From Nitrososphaerota archaeon (GTDB lineage Archaea; Thermoproteota; Nitrososphaeria; Nitrososphaerales; Nitrosopumilaceae), in contig VHBK01000001.1 in NCBI GenBank assembly GCA_016872015.1, positions 1-38,234 of the forward strand: a DNA stretch of 38,234 nucleotides, read 5' to 3'. This document shows positions 34,239 to 38,234 of the stretch, piece after piece. The notes beneath the pieces are model-generated. The model was not told where the DNA came from and did no database searches. It was given only the letters and a program-made list of their open reading frames with translations. Both the position numbers and the translations under genes were made by a program. Each line of letters starts with the position of its first letter. Position 1 is the stretch's first letter.

Positions 34239-34602
34239 TCTGACTAAACGTTTGTTTGCATTTTAATTTTAAACTGAACATCTTTTTGATTTTATTTCCA
34301 TCTGTAATTTTACATTAAACAAATTTTCACTAGTCCAATGATCCTCATTAAATAATTTGTAGGCGTACTGGTTCTGATTCGAAAATGTAGGGGAACTCGG
34401 TGTCCAGTTGCACAATTGAGCTAGCCATCAAGTGCTACTTGATTTTGCTCTCTTGCGCCGGTACAGTGGTGCCGATTCGAATTCTAGCCAAGTGGATTGG
34501 ACACTGCGATCTTTCCTATTTTTTTGGTTTGACAGAATTTTGTACAGTTTGTCAATGTTTGATCAAAGCCGAGACTTAAATCGCATGTAGATTTTGCCAT
34601 GA
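34239..34602. other. 364-bp intergenic region with no recognised gene
   Basis: It begins with several T-runs after the regulator stop, which may terminate transcription. The middle (about 34380-34500) is less AT-rich but shows no tRNA fold, no long frame and no repeat that I can support. TTGACA (34529-34534) and TGTCAA (34550-34555) form an inverted repeat just upstream of a CTTAAA box (34575-34580) that fits the nuclease gene start, so an operator there is possible. Confidence 0.5.
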
Positions 34603-34611
34603 TTGCACACC

Positions 34612-35580
34612 ATGATAAAAATGACAAAGACAGGAATTGTCTGCAAAATTGACGGCAAGACAATAAATCTGGACCCAAAGACTGCTGCTCAAAACTGTGT
34701 CAATTTTGTATCTCATGCCCATTCGGACCATCTTCCCAACGGCGATAGCGGACTAGTCCTGGCAACCAGAGAAACAAGGGAGATTGCAAGCCTTAGGGGC
34801 AAAACACTCTCAAACCACGTAGAGCACCTAGATGACTTTAGGCTGTATGATTCTGGTCACATTTTGGGCGCAAGGGGCGCACTATTCCATGACATTTTCT
34901 ATACTGGCGATATTTGCACTAGGGACAGGGGCTTTCTTAAAGGCGCCACAATTCCAAAATGCCATGCTCTGATCATGGAGTGCACCTTTGGCAAACCCGA
35001 ATTTGTCTTTCCAAAAATAGACGAGACGACAAAAAAAGTAAATGAGCTCATATCTGAGTTATACCACAAGGGCAAGCCGGTAATCCTGATGGGCTATCAA
35101 CTTGGCAAAGCCCAGACAATATCGAATCTCTTTGGCCACTGGGAGCCATTATACTATTACGATTCAGTAAAAGAGATGAATTTACTGCACAATCGCCTAG
35201 GGGTGCCACTCAAAGAAGCAATGGGCCACACCGAGGCAGAATCAAAGGGATTGCTTGAGAAAAAACCATGGGTCATGGTGTGCCCGCTCATGTCGGAGAA
35301 CAATCCATTTCTCAAGCAAATGAAAGCAAAATACGGTGCAGTCACAATCGGGTTTTCAGGCTGGGCAAAGTCTAATGTACAGTTTGGCAGAAAGTCAGAC
35401 TATTCCATTCCATTATCTGATCATTGCGATTACCAAGAATTACTGGATCTCGTCAAAAAAACAGGCGCACAGAAAATCTATACAATTCATGGCTTTGTTG
35501 ACGAGTTTGCCTCAGATCTGGCAAAGCTGGGCTATGACGCACAACCACTCCATGAAAACTCGCTTGACGAGTTTTTCTAG
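34612..35580 (+). CDS. Metallo-beta-lactamase-fold nuclease, Ysh1/SNM1-like
   Basis: 322 residues from the ATG at 34612 (TTG at 34603 is also open and lies 26 nt from a CTTAAA box). Metal site: SHAHSDHLP (HxHxDH), YDSGHILGARG, the GDICTRD aspartate, MECTFG, and C-terminal PLSDHCDY and IHGF. This is the COG1236-type MBL/beta-CASP-like group, which includes mRNA 3'-end processing endonucleases and ligase-associated DNA exonucleases. The length and motif order resemble the latter, shorter group. Whether it acts on DNA or RNA cannot be decided from sequence. It stands alone, with a spacer on both sides. Confidence 0.85.
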   Translation: MIKMTKTGIVCKIDGKTINLDPKTAAQNCVNFVSHAHSDHLPNGDSGLVLATRETREIASLRGKTLSNHVEHLDDFRLYDSGHILGARGALFHDIFYTGDICTRDRGFLKGATIPKCHALIMECTFGKPEFVFPKIDETTKKVNELISELYHKGKPVILMGYQLGKAQTISNLFGHWEPLYYYDSVKEMNLLHNRLGVPLKEAMGHTEAESKGLLEKKPWVMVCPLMSENNPFLKQMKAKYGAVTIGFSGWAKSNVQFGRKSDYSIPLSDHCDYQELLDLVKKTGAQKIYTIHGFVDEFASDLAKLGYDAQPLHENSLDEFF

Positions 35581-35667
35581 TGCTGGAATATTTCCATAAT
35601 ATCATACCATAAAACAACACCGTGTATCTTTCACCATCTTTAACTAAAATTACACCCTGGGCGTATC

Positions 35668-35973
35668 ATGTCAAAAACTATCCAAGAAGTTGCTCAAAAA
35701 GAACTCTGGGTTCTAGTAAGCCAGCTCAAAGAAAATACAGGCAACTCTGAGCTTGAAAGAATCGCACCACAAGTTCTATACATAATTGATCAGTGGAAAG
35801 ATTCTGGCAAGTTCATCTGGTCTGGGCCGTTTGGAGATGATGCTGGCGGAATGGCAGTCTTTGAGGCAACGCAAGATGAGGCAAATACATTTGTCAAAAA
35901 TTACGGCGACCTTGTCTCTGGCGTTCTGATCTATCATGTCTACAAATGGGATGTCCTTTGGGGCTCCAAATGA
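35668..35973 (+). CDS. YCII-like domain protein
   Basis: 101 residues. FIWSGPFGDDAGGMAVFEAT with the following DEANTFVKNYGDLVSGVLIYHVYKWD resembles the YCII-related ferredoxin-like fold, whose members are small oligomeric proteins of mostly unknown role. No membrane part or catalytic residue that I can name. A TTTAACTAAA box near 35639-35648 precedes the ATG by about 25 nt. It stands alone ahead of the hemerythrin gene. Confidence 0.7.
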   Translation: MSKTIQEVAQKELWVLVSQLKENTGNSELERIAPQVLYIIDQWKDSGKFIWSGPFGDDAGGMAVFEATQDEANTFVKNYGDLVSGVLIYHVYKWDVLWGSK

Positions 35974-36029
35974 CCATTTTTTTCTTGCACTGGACTAGCT
36001 TTAAATGAGAATAGTTTTGCGAAAATTTC

Positions 36030-36584
36030 ATGGCAACTGAATCACTTCGCAAAGACCACGACCTAATTGAAAAGGTGGTTAAGGCAATGGAAGTAACACT
36101 GCAGTTGCTCAAGTCCGGCAAGACCATCCCGGAATCAATTCTAATGCCTACAATAGACTTTACAAAAAACTTTACCGATGTATGTCACCATGGCAAAGAA
36201 GAGGAATCGTTCTTTCCAGCCCTTGGGCAAACAGGCATGCCAACAAACATGGGTCCAATTGCTGTAATGCTAATGGAGCACGAAATTACGCGCAAAATAG
36301 CACTCCACATGGAGGGCTCTGCCAAAGAATACCTATCTTCAGGCTCTGCGGACGCTCTAATCTCTGATATATCGCAATATGTGGATCACATGGGCCAGCA
36401 CCTCTGGAAGGAAAATAACAGATTATTCATGATGGCAGAAATGCGTCTTTCTGGAGTATCTGATAAGATGAATGCCGATCTTGATGCCGTTGAAAAAAAG
36501 AAGCTAGACCAGCTTGGAAAGTCCAGAGCGGACTATGAGAACCTAGTACAAAATATCCAATCTGAAATATCTAAAATAAATTAA
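36030..36584 (+). CDS. Hemerythrin HHE domain protein
   Basis: 184 residues, helical. Iron ligands typical of hemerythrin-like proteins are seen: His10 (RKDHDLI), His54 with Glu58 (VCHHGKEEESFF), His84 (MEHEITRK), and His119/His124 with Glu128 (VDHMGQHLWKENNRLF). Such di-iron proteins bind oxygen or handle NO and oxidative stress in the cytosol. A C-terminal charged helix (DAVEKKKLDQLGKSRADYEN) extends past the usual domain. A TTTAAAT box near 36000 lies about 27 nt before the ATG. Convergent with the copper-protein gene. Confidence 0.9.
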   Translation: MATESLRKDHDLIEKVVKAMEVTLQLLKSGKTIPESILMPTIDFTKNFTDVCHHGKEEESFFPALGQTGMPTNMGPIAVMLMEHEITRKIALHMEGSAKEYLSSGSADALISDISQYVDHMGQHLWKENNRLFMMAEMRLSGVSDKMNADLDAVEKKKLDQLGKSRADYENLVQNIQSEISKIN

Positions 36585-36602
36585 AAGAAAAATGATGTGG
36601 AT

Positions 36603-37208
36603 TTATTCCACAATTACTTTGCCTGTCATCCATGGGTGGACGATGCAAAAGTAGTCGTAATCGCCTGCTTCTTCAAAGGTGTGCTCAAATGTTGCACCTG
36701 ACATGACAATACTGCTATCGAACACTCCGTCTGGTCCATCTGTTGGGGTGCCACTAGTTACGGTGTGTGCTGCAGTGTCGTCGTTTGTCCAGGTTACTGT
36801 TGCGCCAACACTTACTGTTACTTCGGATTCGATGTAACATGCATTGTCTGCTTCACATCCTGGAGTCGATGTTCCTTCTGGAATTGATACGTCAGCACTC
36901 ATTACCATTTCAGAGTGTTCCTCCTCAGTGTGTTCTTCTTCCATCACTGGTTCTTCCTCTGTTGGTACCTCTTCAGGAGTCTCCTCAATTGGAGCCTCTT
37001 CCTCAGGAATTTCTTCCATTGGGGCCTCCTCGACGATCATCTCTTCCTCTGGAGCCTCTTCAACTGGTGCTGGAACTGGCATTGGAGCTGGTGCTACTGG
37101 AGTTGCTGGTGCACTTTTGTCTGCTGCCCCAAGTGATAGGGCAATTACAATCAGTGCTACAGTAAATCCAATTGAAAAAGCGATACCGAATTTATCTGCG
37201 GCTGTCAT
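36603..37208 (-). CDS. Membrane-anchored plastocyanin-like copper protein
   Basis: 201 residues. An N-terminal helix (about 9-27) is followed by a Pro- and Glu-rich spacer (about 38-100, repeats like EEAPxEExPEE), then a cupredoxin domain. Copper ligands: His148 (AAHTV), Cys188, His191 and Met194 (YFCIVHPWM), a type 1 site. Ammonia-oxidising archaea carry many such proteins as electron carriers at the outer face of the membrane in place of cytochromes c. The acidic linker probably holds the copper domain away from the membrane or binds cations. Confidence 0.93.
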   Translation of the reverse strand: MTAADKFGIAFSIGFTVALIVIALSLGAADKSAPATPVAPAPMPVPAPVEEAPEEEMIVEEAPMEEIPEEEAPIEETPEEVPTEEEPVMEEEHTEEEHSEMVMSADVSIPEGTSTPGCEADNACYIESEVTVSVGATVTWTNDDTAAHTVTSGTPTDGPDGVFDSSIVMSGATFEHTFEEAGDYDYFCIVHPWMTGKVIVE

Positions 37209-37238
37209 GGCTCAACTAACTATGAACGCTAAATAAAG

Positions 37239-37778
37239 CTACGACTCTGCCAGAATTCGGCACACTTGGGCTGTGAATTTTTTTAGATTGATTAGAATTT
37301 GCTCAAAATACTTGTGCGGATCTTGGGTTTTTTGCACAAATTCACTAATGGTTTTTCCTTCATGGATGGTGTATGTGAATACCAAAAAGCGCCCTGACTG
37401 GTTGATGATATTTCCATGCATTGCCTGGTTGCGAAGTGTCTGCAGTCTCCATAGGCTGCTCTTGGAAGTATTGATTTTGGGTTTGATTGTGGGTGTGGTA
37501 AAGCAACTAGTTATTGCATCCTTGGTTTTTTTCTGAGAGCCTGAATTTGCAAGGTTTTTTCTCAAGCCATGTATGTAAAAGACGTTCTTTGCATCAAAAA
37601 CCTGGAATTTGTCGTTTATCTGGCGCTTGAGTATCTCAATTGCGCCTGATGCAAAAAACAAGAATGCCTCGGAATTCTCCTCCAGTCTTTCCAACTCTTT
37701 TTGTGTTTTTGGAATGTGGCATGGAATTTTTGATAGGAATTTTTCTGCAGTATCCAGCTTGAATTGTATCTCATCCAT
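37239..37778 (-). CDS. Hypothetical protein with HEPN-like RNxxxH motif
   Basis: 179 residues, largely helical. I do not recognise a firm family. LRNQAMHGN at 115-123 contains Arg116-Asn117-x3-His121, the R-x4-H pattern of HEPN nucleases and HEPN-like helical domains, preceded by two helices. If correct it could be an RNA-cutting toxin-type or a non-catalytic HEPN protein; no MNT-type antitoxin partner is recognised, although a small gene of unknown function (37797-38066) lies just upstream on the same strand, 18 bp apart. It could also be a chance match in a lineage-specific protein. Confidence 0.6.
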   Translation of the reverse strand: MDEIQFKLDTAEKFLSKIPCHIPKTQKELERLEENSEAFLFFASGAIEILKRQINDKFQVFDAKNVFYIHGLRKNLANSGSQKKTKDAITSCFTTPTIKPKINTSKSSLWRLQTLRNQAMHGNIINQSGRFLVFTYTIHEGKTISEFVQKTQDPHKYFEQILINLKKFTAQVCRILAES

Positions 37779-37796
37779 GGAATAGTTCTGGTGCTA

Positions 37797-38066
37797 CTAA
37801 AACGTAAATGCTTCTTTTAGCAATGCGCGCAGGTCATCTTTTAGGTGATCGGAATTTGTTGATATTTTGAGGTTCTCAAGCAGTGTCTCTATTATGGTGC
37901 ACTGGTTTTTGGAAAACTGGTAATAGCATTCCAGAACATCCTCATATGATTTTGCACGCTTGTACATTTGCCAGAAATTATCCGACATTATCTGATAGTT
38001 GTAAAGAAAAATTCTGATTGGTTCCTGTATTCCAGCAGAAGAATTATACCGCAACATGTTTACCAA
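37797..38066 (-). CDS. Hypothetical helical protein, 5' end uncertain
   Basis: 89 residues from a TTG (an ATG follows three codons later). It reads as a soluble helical protein (SYEDVLECYYQFSKNQCTII, LKDDLRALLKEAFTF). The same frame is open and coding-like upstream to 38132 (TAANSIYKSIFEANLDARLE) but holds no start codon there. An ATG at 38142-38140 lies in another frame, so a frameshift near the 5' end is possible. It directly precedes the HEPN-like gene on the same strand and may be its partner. No family recognised. Confidence 0.5.
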   Translation of the reverse strand: MVNMLRYNSSAGIQEPIRIFLYNYQIMSDNFWQMYKRAKSYEDVLECYYQFSKNQCTIIETLLENLKISTNSDHLKDDLRALLKEAFTF

Positions 38067-38234
38067 AAGCTCTTCTAGTCTTGCGTCTAGGTTTGCCTCA
38101 AAAATTGACTTGTATATGCTGTTTGCTGCCGTCTAAACTCATACTGCATAATCCAAGATAAGTCTGTCTTGTGATACATTGAACACTTGTTTAGTGTACA
38201 ATAACTATCATTAAATGGATTTTTGTACAAAAAA

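Noticed and set aside
34380-34500. tRNA-like TTCGAAT segments in the spacer before the nuclease gene
   Set aside because: The flanking bases do not pair as a T-stem and no acceptor or anticodon stem can be formed on either strand.
1-38234. CRISPR array or insertion sequence with terminal inverted repeats
   Set aside because: No regularly spaced direct repeats and no transposase motifs were seen; the only recombinase is the integrase at the left edge.

Overview
The window looks like chromosome from an ammonia-oxidising-type archaeon of the class Nitrososphaeria (Thaumarchaeota). The evidence is a complete archaeal ribosomal protein L40e gene; pyruvoyl-dependent arginine decarboxylase; the archaeal riboflavin pair RibB plus GTP cyclohydrolase III; a tRNA-Val split by a 22-nt intron inside a bulge-helix-bulge motif; and a membrane-anchored plastocyanin-like copper protein. 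Many genes also have an AT-rich TATA-like box about 25 nt before the start codon, implying leaderless mRNAs, and TTG or GTG starts are frequent. Three MA-domain chemoreceptor-type proteins and a CheW imply a chemotactic lineage rather than the non-motile Nitrosopumilus maritimus type. A Nitrosotenuis- or Nitrosarchaeum-like genus is my inference, not proven.

Layout. 1-1340: a tyrosine integrase running off the left edge, starting 42 bp beyond the 3' end of a tRNA-Thr(TGT), as at the edge of an integrated element. 1425-6134: two small membrane proteins, pdaD, a secreted membrane-anchored protein, oligoendopeptidase F, and the intron-bearing tRNA-Val(CAC). 6236-18405: a signal-transduction island with two stand-alone receiver proteins, a medium-chain dehydrogenase overlapping an aldo-keto reductase, a transmembrane Cache chemoreceptor, a membrane histidine kinase, a soluble MA-Cache protein with reversed domain order, a TerC-family membrane protein, and a run of MA-PAS receptor, flavin reductase and CheW on the minus strand. 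The reductase reading frame is broken by one in-frame TGA. No cheA is visible in the window.

18497-29035: mostly housekeeping metabolism. It holds ribB and GTP cyclohydrolase III, a decayed small gene, rpl40e-sucD-sucC, a conserved small protein, ileS, purD, 5-formyl-THF cyclo-ligase and folD. 29291-38142: envelope and accessory functions. It holds an HtrA-like protease, a secreted membrane-anchored protein, a cupin, purN, a soluble histidine kinase divergent from a regulator gene that appears frameshifted, an MBL-fold nuclease, a YCII-like protein, a hemerythrin, a plastocyanin-like protein, and two minus-strand hypothetical genes, one with a HEPN-like motif.

The points most worth checking are the MA-PAS/flavin reductase/CheW cassette with its internal stop, the reversed MA-Cache protein, the split regulator at 33448-34238, and the integrase/tRNA-Thr boundary. 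Family assignments come from motif recognition only; no database search was run.
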